64,000 nt of DNA from Alicyclobacillus contaminans DSM 17975 (GTDB lineage: Bacteria > Bacillota > Bacilli > Alicyclobacillales > Alicyclobacillaceae), in contig NZ_AUCA01000001.1 in assembly GCF_000429525.1 (NCBI RefSeq), forward strand, positions 184,807 to 248,806, read 5' to 3'. Position 1 is the first letter of the stretch. Every line of letters starts with the position of its first letter. The notes below the pieces were generated by a model. The model was not told where the DNA came from. It searched no databases and worked only from the letters and a program-made list of their open reading frames with translations. Below are positions 25,564-34,375 of this stretch, piece after piece. The position numbers were made by a program, and so were the translations under genes.

Positions 25564-26055
25564 TTACTCATAAACCTCGAAACTACCAGAAATGGGGTAA
25601 TTACTATTCTCCGGAGCCCACCAAACCTCGTAATGATGTGCAGTGTTTAGGTATGGCCAGGTGATCGTAGTTGATGTATTGTCTGCAACTACGTTTGAGT
25701 ATACGATAGCTCCACCTTCTGTATAGTCCAGAAGTTCTACGACAAACTCCTGTCCTGCAGTACCATTAACCGTTTGATTAAGATACAATGTTCCAGACGA
25801 AGGAGGGGTAAAGAAATAATTGGTATATATTCCTGTTCGGACACCTGGACTTGCATTCAGATTCCACCATTGTGTGGGTGGTGTTGTTGCATTTGGATTC
25901 ATGCCAGATACGTTAGTTTGAGAGTGTACTGGAACAGGGGTGTTTAACGAACTAATCGGGGCACTCGGCGCGCTTGCAGCATAGGCTGACGTCACCGGTG
26001 AGACAAACAACGCACCTGCAACAAATGCTGTTGCCAGTAAGGCATTTTTCTTCAC
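25564..26055 (-). CDS. Secreted protein of unknown function
   Basis: 163-residue exported protein. A Sec signal peptide (KK, LLATAFVAGALFVSP core, site near AYA-A at 26-27) precedes a linker rich in Ser, Thr and Pro and a beta-rich domain with Trp/Tyr/Asn, ending PISGSFEVYE. The GTLYLNQTVNGTAGQEFVVELLDY segment suggests a small jelly-roll or Ig-like fold. Low GC compared with the neighbours and adjacent insertion elements point to transfer. Directly upstream of the FliF-like gene in one transcript. Confidence 0.75.
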   Translation of the reverse strand: MKKNALLATAFVAGALFVSPVTSAYAASAPSAPISSLNTPVPVHSQTNVSGMNPNATTPPTQWWNLNASPGVRTGIYTNYFFTPPSSGTLYLNQTVNGTAGQEFVVELLDYTEGGAIVYSNVVADNTSTTITWPYLNTAHHYEVWWAPENSNYPISGSFEVYE

Positions 26056-26292
26056 AGGATTAACCCTCCCTTGTGTTGATTTCCAAACCTTTCAATCATT
26101 TTAAACTTATGCTCAGTTTTAATCAACGACAACTGTTAGATTCGACGTGCCTCTGCTCAGCGTGTGTCATGAGTTGAGCCCATATAATTTGGTGTAAAAT
26201 CATCCGGCAGGCTGGGTGATATAATGCGAAGTGCCACCCCCTCTCTGGTAGAATGCGTTTGCAGATAACCAATCTACTGTGAGGTAGGCGAG

Positions 26293-26680
26293 ATGGCACA
26301 ATATAACATTACCCTGTCCGATGAGGTTCTGAAAGGCCTATTTTCTCGGGATCAGGGGGCGGCTGGGTTATTGGAGCAGGTGCTGAACCAGGTCCTCCAG
26401 GCCCAGGTCACAGAACAGTTGAATGCGGAGCCTTACGAGCGCTCCGAGGATCGTCAGGGCTATCGGAACGGTACTCGCCCCCACCGCATTACGCCCCGTG
26501 TCGGTCCCCTGGTATTGCGGGACCCACGGCTGCGCAACGGGAAGTTCTCTACAGAGCTGCTTGCTCGTATCAACGCAGTGAGCAAGCCCTGTTGCTGGCG
26601 CCGGTAGAGATGGTTATCAACGGCGTATCTACAAGGAAAATCGCCACCATCACGGAGGAGCTGTACGGGGAGGAGCTTTT
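26293..26680 (+). pseudogene. IS256-family transposase, N-terminal fragment
   Basis: Encodes the first 100-odd residues of a mutator-type transposase (LFSRDQGAAGLLEQVLNQVL, then QGYRNGTRPHRITPRVG and LRDPRLRNGKFSTELL). At about 26565 a single base is missing; the correct continuation, YQRSEQALLLAPVEMVING, is in the next frame and runs to VSTRKIATITEELYG at 26680, where the next element's inverted repeat begins. The catalytic domain is absent. Confidence 0.85.
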
Positions 26681-26683
26681 CAG

Positions 26684-27577
26684 AGCGTGTCCGAAAAGCC
26701 GTTGATTTGGGGTGAATAGCAAAACGCACCTAACCGTAGAATTGGTAAAATTGTAGTTGACCAAAACAAATAATTTACCGGTTCTGAAGGTGCGTTTTCC
26801 ATAGAATTGCAGTTGGACCTGCTTCCATATGCCGAGTATAACATGCTCGGCTTCGATCCTGCACGGATTGATTACGTGGTCCACATGGATGATTCGTTCC
26901 TGGAGCATCTGATGGGTCCTCTGTATGAGAAGACCGGCCGCAAGCCCACATCCCCAGTGGCCTATTTCCGGATGCACTACCTGTACTTCACCAGACCCGA
27001 GATCACGTCGTTCCGCCAGTTGTGTAAACAATTGCGGGACCCGAAGAACCAAGCCTGGCGCAACTTCATTGGTGTACACAATCCGGCCAAAGTACCATCT
27101 CACCAAAGCCTGAGCGACTTTCGTAATAAGGTCGGACCGGAGCTCTTTGAGAAAATCCGGGACGAGTTCGTCCGCCAGTCCGTGCAAATTGAGGGATTTA
27201 TTCAGGATGCCTTGGCCGCCATGGATTCACGCCCCATCTACGCCAATGTGAACGGCTACAAGAAGAAACGCTGCCATTGTGAAGACAAATCCACCTGTAG
27301 TTGTGAGAAGACCTTTTCCGACCCAGATGCCGCCTATGCAGCTCAGCGAAACAAGGTGAACCAGAATCGTTTTTTCGTCGGCTACCGCAAGCACTCGGTG
27401 GCAGTCTCCACCTCGCAGGGACCTATTGCACTAATGTCTATCCTAAGCTGTCTATCGTTACCGCTTGTGGATACCGACCACTCCACCTGGTTTCCAAGGA
27501 ATGAATACCCATAAGAGGAAAGTGAATTGCTGTGTTTTACGCCCTCATAACTCATTCGGAAGGCTTTTCGGACACGC
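26684..27577 (+). mobile_element. IS1182-family insertion sequence, deleted derivative
   Basis: An element of 894 bp with perfect 16-bp inverted repeats: GCGTGTCCGAAAAGCC at 26684-26699 and its complement at 27562-27577. Full elements of this group are about 1.6 kb, so roughly half has been lost. It abuts the truncated IS256-type gene at its left end. No target duplication is obvious. Confidence 0.8.
26807..27514 (+). pseudogene. IS1182-family transposase, C-terminally truncated
   Basis: The N-terminal 200 codons match the start of an IS1182-type transposase: DPARIDYVVHMDDSFLEHLMGP, FRMHYLYFTRPEI, RNFIGVHNPAKVPSHQSLSDFR and the Cys-rich linker KKRCHCEDKSTCSC (written here in pieces). After SQGPIALMS the normal catalytic half is replaced by an unrelated short tail. 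It probably starts at TTG 26807. Not functional. Confidence 0.8.
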
Positions 27578-27925
27578 ACTTTAAAGCAGCAATCTTTGCG
27601 AAAAGAGCCAATTGAAAAGACACGAAGGGCGTTCAATCGGTTTGTAAAGGAATGAACCGACAGTGCATCACTACCTCACAACCTATCACTACGCGGGGGG
27701 CAGCCTGGCCATGATCGCGGACTGTCCACCGGGCACGGGATAAATTCGTGCATCGGGGTATCAGTTGACACGCTACCTCTTGTTCACGGTCATTCTTGAC
27801 ACTGCTGTGGTAGCCATCGCCATGGTATCGCGATTTGTCATCGTGGATGGTGCGATAATCGCTGCAGCGTCCTGCAGCGAGGGAGAGTAAAGATGGAACA
27901 TGTATATCAAACACTCATCAAAGAC
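27578..27925. other. Stretch without a confident gene; two possible tiny ORFs
   Basis: No known family is visible here. Two small frames on the plus strand deserve note. TTG 27765-TAA 27890 gives 41 residues with a hydrophobic start (MTRYLLFTVILDTAVVAIAM). ATG 27893-TAA 27970 gives 25 residues and is preceded by GGGAGAGTAAAG, a reasonable ribosome-binding site; it overlaps the tail of the minus-strand membrane gene. Neither is supported by similarity. Confidence 0.3.
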
Positions 27926-28135
27926 TTATCGTCTACAAAGCAATTCAATGATTTTACCCAGCCCCATTAAAGTACCTCCCTGAAAGAAAGGGCTCGCTAA
28001 ATTGGATATCCATGCACTACCTGCAATCGCTACTTGGTGAGTTGAACTGGCATAAATTAGATTGACGAAAGCGCCAATGACTTCAACAATGATGATCAAA
28101 ACACCGGTGACAAACAGAAAATTCCCTGTGCGCAT
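27926..28135 (-). CDS. Small membrane protein, 69 aa
   Basis: Short protein with one strong membrane helix (FLFVTGVLIIIVEVIGAFVNLIY, split here as FLFVTGVLIIIV then EVIGAFVNLI) and a second moderately hydrophobic segment SPFFQGGTLMGLGKII. ATG 28135 has GGGGGTC seven bases upstream. Unknown family; its size and place at the island edge fit an accessory gene. Confidence 0.6.
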   Translation of the reverse strand: MRTGNFLFVTGVLIIIVEVIGAFVNLIYASSTHQVAIAGSAWISNLASPFFQGGTLMGLGKIIELLCRR

Positions 28136-28231
28136 GATCTGACCCCCAATTTGGATATTTCAAAACATGAAATGCGGTGAATATTGATACATGATATCGC
28201 AGTGTTGCGCCTGACCGTCTCGCTTCCTTCA

Positions 28232-29107
28232 TCATTCCACGCGGAATGGACGTGCCTCGAGGCGAAAGTCGCGGTACACCGCTGTGGCATCGGCGCAGAT
28301 GTTGCCTTCGAGAAGCATGATCAACTGATCTTCTGTCAGCGGAAAGCCGGGGATGTGTTGCAGCATCGGGATGAGTGCCGTCATCAGCCGCGTCGGAACG
28401 GTCATGGTCCGCAAGCGCTTGCCGAGGTGATCCGCAATTCGATGAAGAATGTCCAGGTAGCTCAACACCTCCAGGCCTCCGAGGTCATAGGTTCGAAGGC
28501 GCGGGGTCTGTACGGATTGAAGGAACGCGTCGACCACGGTGTCCATGGCCACCGGCTGCAGCATGTATCGGCCGTCGCCAATCACGGGAACCCACGGAAA
28601 TGTTCGAATTAGTTGAGCGAGTTGGTTCACGAAGTTGGGACCGGGTCCGCCGTTGCCAAACACCACGGACGGGCGAAATATGGTGTAGGGGATCCCGCTT
28701 TGCCGAACCAATTCCTCTGCGGCCCATTTGCTCCGGTGGTACGTGGATACTGCCGTCGGGCGAGCGCCGAGTGCGCTCATATGACTGAATGCGGTGATCC
28801 CGGACGCCGCGGCCGCTGTCAGCACCGCCTCGGTGGCGTCCACGTGGATTCGCTGCATCGTTGCGCCTTTGCGAGGCATTTCGCGCAGAATGCCGACCAA
28901 GTGCACCACCGCCTCACAGTCGCGCATGCCCTGTGTGAGCGCGGAGACGTTGAACAGATCTCCTTCGACCACTCGCACCCCCGGTATCGCAAGCGGGCGC
29001 GGACTGCCTGTGCGCTGCCACGCGACCACGTGGTGTCCTCTGCGAATCAGTGCACGGACCAGGGGCTGCCCGATGTAACCGGTTCCCCCTGTGACAAACA
29101 CGTTCAT
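28232..29107 (-). CDS. NAD(P)H-binding atypical SDR (NDUFA9/YfcH-like epimerase family)
   Basis: 291-residue extended/atypical SDR. FVTGGTGYIG at residues 4-13 binds NAD(P); the segment VVEGDLFN, AVVHLVGILRE and SALGARP follow the complex-I NDUFA9-like (SDR_a5) family, which lacks the classical YxxxK at the usual site (here TYHRSKWAAEEL gives Tyr and Lys). It may bind quinone or a lipid substrate. ATG 29107 is used; GTG 29113 is an alternative. Role unknown. Confidence 0.8.
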   Translation of the reverse strand: MNVFVTGGTGYIGQPLVRALIRRGHHVVAWQRTGSPRPLAIPGVRVVEGDLFNVSALTQGMRDCEAVVHLVGILREMPRKGATMQRIHVDATEAVLTAAAASGITAFSHMSALGARPTAVSTYHRSKWAAEELVRQSGIPYTIFRPSVVFGNGGPGPNFVNQLAQLIRTFPWVPVIGDGRYMLQPVAMDTVVDAFLQSVQTPRLRTYDLGGLEVLSYLDILHRIADHLGKRLRTMTVPTRLMTALIPMLQHIPGFPLTEDQLIMLLEGNICADATAVYRDFRLEARPFRVE

Positions 29108-29284
29108 TCTCACTAAACCCCCATCGCGACGACGTATGCCGTTTCACGACCGACATTGCAGGTGTAGTTCGCGAACGACGGGGCAATTCCTCTCGGCGAA
29201 CCAGTCGGTGTTTCGCAAGATCTCACACGTCTCCACGCCGGTGTGGAACACAAGTCCGGATGGACACCGGTGCGGGAGGGGGGG

Positions 29285-29313
29285 TTGACAGTCCGGCTCC
29301 CGCCCAGTAGATT
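29285..29313 (+). promoter_or_regulatory. Strong sigma-A promoter of the ZIP transporter gene
   Basis: TTGACA (29285-29290), 17-bp spacer, TAGATT (29308-29313). The 27-bp palindrome begins directly after the -10 and so overlaps the transcription start. Confidence 0.75.
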
Positions 29314-29340
29314 CTTTGTAGAAAATTATTTTCTACAAAG
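29314..29340. promoter_or_regulatory. 27-bp palindromic operator of the ZIP transporter
   Basis: CTTTGTAGAAAAT (29314-29326), one central base and ATTTTCTACAAAG (29328-29340) are perfect inverted complements. Its place over the start site implies repression, and the metal transporter it precedes implies a metal-responsive repressor. It shares no obvious similarity with the palindrome before the FTR1 gene. Confidence 0.75.
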
Positions 29341-29405
29341 ATATGCCCTGGCCAATCCCTATCCTGTCGATGGCTTGTGGCGGAACGTCCGAGGAGGACC
29401 TGTGC

Positions 29406-30242
29406 GTGGTTTCATCTGGATTATTAGCTGTGTTGTTGTGTGTAGCGGCAGCGTTTGCCGATGTGCTGGGTGGTGTCATCACCGTCGTGCGGCGGTTCTC
29501 CGCTCGCCAGATTGCCTGGCTGACGGCGCTTGGGGCGGGGTTCCTGATTGGCGCCACATTCATGGATAGATTGCCCGATGCGTTGTCGGGATTGCCAAAC
29601 CTGGCACCGGCATTGGTGGTGCTGGGCTACTTGGGTATGCTCCTGTTGCAGCAGATGGGCGGACATCATCCGCACCCACACGGTCATGCGGAACCGGTTC
29701 TGGCGGCCGAGGGCGGCGCGATGGCGAATTCCAGCGGGTTGGGCGCCGCACCGGCCCCAGACCAACCAACATCCGGGGCGTCCGTGCTCACGCGCCAGTC
29801 GGCTTTGGTCACGTTTTTCGGCATGGTGGTGCACACGTTCATGGACGGGGTGATTATCGCGGGCGCGTTTGCCACCAATACGGGCGCGGGCGTCCTGATG
29901 TTCATCGCCATCACGCTGCACAAAATTCCCGAGGGGTTCACGATGGCCACGTTGAGTTTGGCGGCGGGAGAATCGCGTAGAACGGCGTTTGCGAGTGCGT
30001 CTGGGTTGGCGTTGTCGACCCTGGTGGGCGCGGTGCTCACGCTCTGGGCCGGGCAATTCGACCTGCCGTTGGTGCATATCATTACCGCGCTCGCCACCGG
30101 CACGTTCATCTTCATATCGACAACGGGCCTGATTCCGTCGCTTCATCTGCGCGAGCATCCGCGGCTCCTCTACGTGCTCATCGTTGGTGTCCTCCTGTTC
30201 TTTCTGTCGCTGCAACTCGTTCATCACCTGGGATTGCAGTAA
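29406..30242 (+). CDS. ZIP-family divalent metal transporter
   Basis: 278-residue integral membrane protein of the ZIP family (zinc/iron importers). Eight hydrophobic segments and a His-rich loop (GGHHPHPHGHAEP, near 88-100) are visible. Helix IV has VVHTFMDGVIIAGAF and helix V ITLHKIPEGFTMA, the family's metal-binding HxxxDG and HKxPEG motifs. GTG 29406 is chosen after GGAGGACC, placing the first membrane helix at the very start. The palindromic operator suggests control by metal level. Confidence 0.92.
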   Translation: MVSSGLLAVLLCVAAAFADVLGGVITVVRRFSARQIAWLTALGAGFLIGATFMDRLPDALSGLPNLAPALVVLGYLGMLLLQQMGGHHPHPHGHAEPVLAAEGGAMANSSGLGAAPAPDQPTSGASVLTRQSALVTFFGMVVHTFMDGVIIAGAFATNTGAGVLMFIAITLHKIPEGFTMATLSLAAGESRRTAFASASGLALSTLVGAVLTLWAGQFDLPLVHIITALATGTFIFISTTGLIPSLHLREHPRLLYVLIVGVLLFFLSLQLVHHLGLQ

Positions 30243-30418
30243 TTCGCCGCATCGCCGCGCATATCATCGAGGTCAGAGCGCGGAGACGCCTGACGTTGCC
30301 GTCGTGCCACAAGAATGTCCGGGCAGGCGGAGCCCCCACCGATGGCCGGCGACAAAATATTCCCACAACGCCGCTCACTCGCGCTATGATAGAGTCAGCT
30401 TCTTGGGGGTGCTGAAAC

Positions 30419-31369
30419 GTGCAGTGGAAAACGTGGGTAGCGGTGGCGGTGACCTTGCTCTTTTGGTCGTCCGCTTTTGCCGGAATTCGAGCCGGCTTGA
30501 TGGGCGGGTATTCGCCGGGACATCTGGTGTTGCTGAGATTTCTGAGCGCGTCGATGGTGTTTGTGCTGTACGCGCTCGTGCGTCGCATGCGGTGGCCGAC
30601 GCTGCGCGATTGGCCGAGAATCATCGCGATGGGGTTGTGCGGTATCACGGTGTACCACATCGCCCTCACGTTTGGTGAATTGACGGTTCCCGCGGGGACA
30701 GCCAGCCTGTTGATTGCCGCGGCGCCGGCCATCACTGCGTTGATTGCCAGCGTGGTGTTGGGCGAACGGCTGTCAAGACTGGGCTGGCTCGGCATGCTGC
30801 TCGGATTTGCGGGGATTGCGCTCATCACCTTCGGGCAGGGGGGAGAGCAAGGATTCACGCGCGGCGCGCTACTGATTTTGCTGTCCGCGCTGTTCACATC
30901 GATTTTTTTCGTATTTCAGAAGCCGCTGTTCGCGCGCTATTCCGCCATCGACCTCACGGCCTACTTCACCTGGGTGGGGACTGTTCCAATGCTCGTGTTT
31001 CTCCCCGGGTTCTGGCATGATCTCATTCACGCCACGGCGACCGCCACCTGGTCGGGCGTTTACATAGGGGTGTTCCCGGCTGCGGTTGCCTACGTGGCCT
31101 GGGCGGTGGCGTTGTCCGGCGGACGCGCTGCGGGGGTCGCCAGTGCCCTGTACATCAATCCGATTCTCGCCATCTTTATCAGTTGGTTGTGGCTCGGCGA
31201 AGTGCCCACCTGGATGTCGCTCGTTGGCGGCGCGGTGGCCATCGCGGGCGTTGTGTTGGTCAATGTGCGCGGTAAACCGTCTGCCGCAGAGGCTGCGGGC
31301 GCCCGATTGCCGTCGAACGCGGCATCGGCGGGGACGGAACGGTGTCCAGAGGCGAGGGAGGATTTGTGA
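30419..31369 (+). CDS. EamA/DMT-family transporter
   Basis: 316-residue drug/metabolite transporter of the RhaT/EamA type with ten membrane helices and a duplicated EamA domain (about 8-135 and 150-285). Typical segments are [11 protein letters not shown] near the start, [16 protein letters not shown] in the first repeat and [20 protein letters not shown] in the second. GTG 30419 follows GGGGGTG. It overlaps the pterin dehydratase by one base, so the two form one unit. Substrate unknown. Confidence 0.9.
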   Translation: MQWKTWVAVAVTLLFWSSAFAGIRAGLMGGYSPGHLVLLRFLSASMVFVLYALVRRMRWPTLRDWPRIIAMGLCGITVYHIALTFGELTVPAGTASLLIAAAPAITALIASVVLGERLSRLGWLGMLLGFAGIALITFGQGGEQGFTRGALLILLSALFTSIFFVFQKPLFARYSAIDLTAYFTWVGTVPMLVFLPGFWHDLIHATATATWSGVYIGVFPAAVAYVAWAVALSGGRAAGVASALYINPILAIFISWLWLGEVPTWMSLVGGAVAIAGVVLVNVRGKPSAAEAAGARLPSNAASAGTERCPEAREDL

Positions 31370-31677
31370 TGGAGAAGTACACGTCCGAGCAGGTGAGAGA
31401 GGCGTTGTCCACCGTACCGGACTGGAAACTGGAGGAGAAAATGATTGTGCGGCGATTTCGCTTTCCCTCTTTCCGTCAGGCAATGGCCTTCGCCAACGGG
31501 GTTGCGGAGATGGCCGAAGCCATGCAGCACCATCCGTTCATCGCCATCGATTACAAAGTGGTCACGCTTCGCTACACCAGTTGGCACGCCGGGGGACTGA
31601 CCGCGGCCGACTTTACGGCGGCAAACCGGTGCGACGCCCTATTCAACCAACTGAGCGCCGCGGACGAAACGCTCTGA
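31369..31677 (+). CDS. 4a-hydroxytetrahydrobiopterin dehydratase (PCD/PhhB family)
   Basis: 102-residue pterin-4a-carbinolamine dehydratase. The active-site signature is EAMQHHPFI followed by TLRYTSWHAGGLTAADF, which supplies the conserved His residues (His-His-Pro, and the later Trp-His). The enzyme recycles the carbinolamine formed by pterin-dependent hydroxylases. No phenylalanine hydroxylase gene is in the window. ATG 31369 overlaps the EamA stop (TGATG). Confidence 0.9.
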   Translation: MEKYTSEQVREALSTVPDWKLEEKMIVRRFRFPSFRQAMAFANGVAEMAEAMQHHPFIAIDYKVVTLRYTSWHAGGLTAADFTAANRCDALFNQLSAADETL

Positions 31678-31727
31678 GCGGCGAGGACGGCACGCCGGGC
31701 GGCTCCGTACCGCCCGCGGTCGCGCAA

Positions 31728-33455
31728 TCATCCCACAGCGGAGGAGAAGGCCTCCGCATGGCCGAACCACCAAAGCGCGCAACAAACCGCCAGACATCCG
31801 CCCACCACCGACCATTCCCGCCGAGTCCAGCGGGCCTTCGGAGGTCTCGTCCGAATGGGGTTGTCATCCCGGTATCCCCGCGCCTCCAGCGCGGTCGCCA
31901 GCGTATCTCCCAGATGCAGGATGGACAAAATCAGCGGAATCGCCACCGCCGGAACATCCCGCATCCGCATCCGTCCCGGACGTGTCGCAGACTTTCCGCG
32001 GGCCTGCACCATCTTCGCAAATCTTCGCCACTGCTCCCACATCAACGGAATGAACCGCAGCGTCAGTGCAGCACCGAGCAGCAGTGATTCCACCAGCGGC
32101 GGCCGCCGCTTCCAAATCCACAGCCGCTCCAATCCGCGCTTTACATCCAGTGCGGATGAGGTTTGGGCGAGCGGGATGCCGAGTGCGACCACCGGCAACA
32201 CCGGTGCCAAAGACAGCGCCGTGCGCCATCCGTTGGCAGCGGAATAACCGAGGTGGAGTGCGTTGCCGCCGGTCCAGCGCAAACCACTCAGGATGACGGT
32301 CAAACCGAGCAGCACCAGAACCGGCCGCAGAATCCCGAAGTGTCGCCCTGGAACCCGCGCTCGCCACAAAATCCCGAGCGTGATCACATAACCCGCCACC
32401 AGGCCGGCAACGGTGTGCAGTGTCAGAAGGGTCATCGACAGCACCAGGTAGCTCAACCACTTGGCCCGCATGTCCAACGCTGTCAACCACGCCGCCGCCC
32501 GAGATTCCTGCGAGGGAATATTTTCGGCGGCCGGCGGGATGGGCGCCGGAAGGTGAGTGGCGACGTCAGCCGTGGGACGGCTTGCAGCGGCCGGCGGCTG
32601 CGTGGCGGGGGAGCGCGCCTGGTTTCGCGCGCGCATCAATTCTGCCGCAACGGCCCTGGGGGTCAAGGGCGTGCTACCCAGGGTGATACCCCGTGCCTGC
32701 AGGGCCTGCGCCACCGTCAACGCCGTCGGCAATCCGACCTCGGCCAACTCGAGTACCTCCGGCCGTTCCACCAGTGTTTCCGGCGTTCCGGCGAAGATGA
32801 GGCGTCCTTCATACAGCACCAACACCCAATCTGCCAACGGCAGCAGCGGATTCAGGTCGTGTGTGGCAATCACAGCGCCCCCATCGGCGCGGCCTCGGCG
32901 TCGTTCTGCGAGAACCTGCAGCAGGTGGGCGGACGCGCGCGGATCGATCCCGGCGGTCGGCTCATCCAAAAGCAGCCATCGGGGCTCTGGCGCCCACGTG
33001 CAAGCCAGGGCCACCCTCCGCTTCTGTCCACCACTGAGGGTGAGCGGGAAGCGATGGAGCATCTCGTCCGGCAGGTCGACCGCCGCCAGGCTGTTCCGGA
33101 TGGCAGCGCTCGCGGCTGTGTCGGGCAGGTGGTACGGGCGGAGCGAGTACCGCAGCTCCTTTTCAACCGTGGCGCAGAACAGCTGATCCTCCGGATGCTG
33201 AAAGACCATGCCGAGCTGCAGCAGCGCGGCTTTGTTCGGGGATCGTCCATTCCAGAGCGGCGTTCCATCGACCTCGATGCGTCCCGACGCGACGGGCAGC
33301 AGACCGGCCAGCGTCTGAAGAAGAGTGGATTTTCCGCTGCCCGGCGCGCCGATGACGAGAGTGATGGCTCCTGTCGGAAAATCGACGGTGATATCGGTGA
33401 GGATACGCTGCCCCCCATCCGCATCGACGCACAGGTTCACCAGGGAAATACTCAT
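31728..33455 (-). CDS. Fused ECF transporter protein: ATPase (EcfA) plus transmembrane EcfT
   Basis: 575-residue fusion. Residues about 1-225 form an EcfA-type ATPase: Walker A GAPGSGKST, signature LSGGQKRRVAL, Walker B WLLLDEPTAGID, with the Q-loop VFQHPEDQLF. After a Pro/Ala-rich linker (about 270-320), residues about 325-575 form EcfT with four to five helices and the two Ala-Arg-Gly coupling motifs, MVQARGKS and LEARGYRD. Separate EcfA and EcfT are usual; the fusion is uncommon. Its start overlaps the downstream stop by ATGA. Substrate biotin is inferred from the adjacent BioY and BirA site. Confidence 0.92.
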   Translation of the reverse strand: MSISLVNLCVDADGGQRILTDITVDFPTGAITLVIGAPGSGKSTLLQTLAGLLPVASGRIEVDGTPLWNGRSPNKAALLQLGMVFQHPEDQLFCATVEKELRYSLRPYHLPDTAASAAIRNSLAAVDLPDEMLHRFPLTLSGGQKRRVALACTWAPEPRWLLLDEPTAGIDPRASAHLLQVLAERRRGRADGGAVIATHDLNPLLPLADWVLVLYEGRLIFAGTPETLVERPEVLELAEVGLPTALTVAQALQARGITLGSTPLTPRAVAAELMRARNQARSPATQPPAAASRPTADVATHLPAPIPPAAENIPSQESRAAAWLTALDMRAKWLSYLVLSMTLLTLHTVAGLVAGYVITLGILWRARVPGRHFGILRPVLVLLGLTVILSGLRWTGGNALHLGYSAANGWRTALSLAPVLPVVALGIPLAQTSSALDVKRGLERLWIWKRRPPLVESLLLGAALTLRFIPLMWEQWRRFAKMVQARGKSATRPGRMRMRDVPAVAIPLILSILHLGDTLATALEARGYRDDNPIRTRPPKARWTRREWSVVGGCLAVCCALWWFGHAEAFSSAVG

Positions 33456-34273
33456 GCGTTGGCCACCGCCTCCGCCAGTTCTTCCGCAGTCAGGGGGAGG
33501 GGGTCCAACGGCAGTCCGGCATCCTGCAGATGATGGGCGGTCTGAACGATGAACGGCGGGATGAGGCCCAACCGTTCACAGGGACTTTGGGCTTTTGAGT
33601 CTTCGGGGACTTCCGTCTGCCGGCGGAAAAATGCCCGCACCTCGCCGTGGTACGCCACCCGTCCCGTGGCCAGGGCGAGCACCGCATCGGCGGGAATCAG
33701 CTCTTCGAGAAACTGCGTGACCCAGATAATGGTGACGCCGCTTCGGCGAAGGGCGTCCGCCAACTGCAACAGGTGTTCGCGCAGGCGCGGGCTCTGCATC
33801 GCCGTCACTTCATCGAACACCACGGCAGCGGGCTCCATGGCGAGCGTCGAAGCCACGCACAAGAGCTGTTTCTGGCCGCCTGACAACACCTCCACCGGGG
33901 TATGCAGCGGTACGTCCAGGCCCACGCGCCGCAGCGCCGCCTGTGCGCGGCGCGGGAAGTCCGACCACGGTACGCCGATGTTTTCCAGACCAAACGCGAT
34001 GTCTTCGCAGACCGTCTGGCCCACCAACTGGGCATTGGGATCTTGAAAGACCATGCCCACGCGGCGAGGGGCAATCCGCAACTGGCCGCGCGAGAGCGGG
34101 CAGAGCCCCGCCAGCACCCGCGCCAGGGTCGACTTGCCGCTGCCGTTCTGTCCCACCACGGCCAGCCATTGACCGCGCGGCACGGTGAGGTCCACATCGC
34201 GCAGTGCGTACACCAGTTGTTCGCCCTGACGATACGCGACCGTCAGTTGTTTTCCCTCCATATGAATATCCAT
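33452..34273 (-). CDS. ecfA: ECF transporter ATP-binding protein (EcfA)
   Basis: 273-residue stand-alone ECF-type ATPase, partner of the fused EcfA-EcfT. Walker A is GQNGSGKST, Q-loop MVFQDPNAQLVG, signature LSGGQKQLL and H-loop WVTQFLEE (Gln in place of His). Walker B is AVVFDEVTAMQSP: the usual DEPTS proline is Val. ATG 34273 follows GGGAGGATG. The ATPase heterodimer drives BioY-dependent biotin uptake. Confidence 0.92.
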   Translation of the reverse strand: MDIHMEGKQLTVAYRQGEQLVYALRDVDLTVPRGQWLAVVGQNGSGKSTLARVLAGLCPLSRGQLRIAPRRVGMVFQDPNAQLVGQTVCEDIAFGLENIGVPWSDFPRRAQAALRRVGLDVPLHTPVEVLSGGQKQLLCVASTLAMEPAAVVFDEVTAMQSPRLREHLLQLADALRRSGVTIIWVTQFLEELIPADAVLALATGRVAYHGEVRAFFRRQTEVPEDSKAQSPCERLGLIPPFIVQTAHHLQDAGLPLDPLPLTAEELAEAVANA

Positions 34274-34324
34274 GCATCCTCCCGGCCATCTTTGCAAACG
34301 CGTCACGGTATGCTATCTTCGAAA

Positions 34325-34356
34325 TTGTTAACCAGAATTCAATTACAAGTTAACAA
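34325..34356. promoter_or_regulatory. BirA (biotin repressor) operator
   Basis: TTGTTAAC (34325-34332) and GTTAACAA (34349-34356), inverted with a 16-bp spacer, match the BirA operator of Firmicutes. It sits between the divergent ECF genes and bioY, so holo-BirA should repress both when biotin is plentiful. Confidence 0.9.
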
Positions 34357-34375
34357 AAAGAGAGGCGAATACGCA

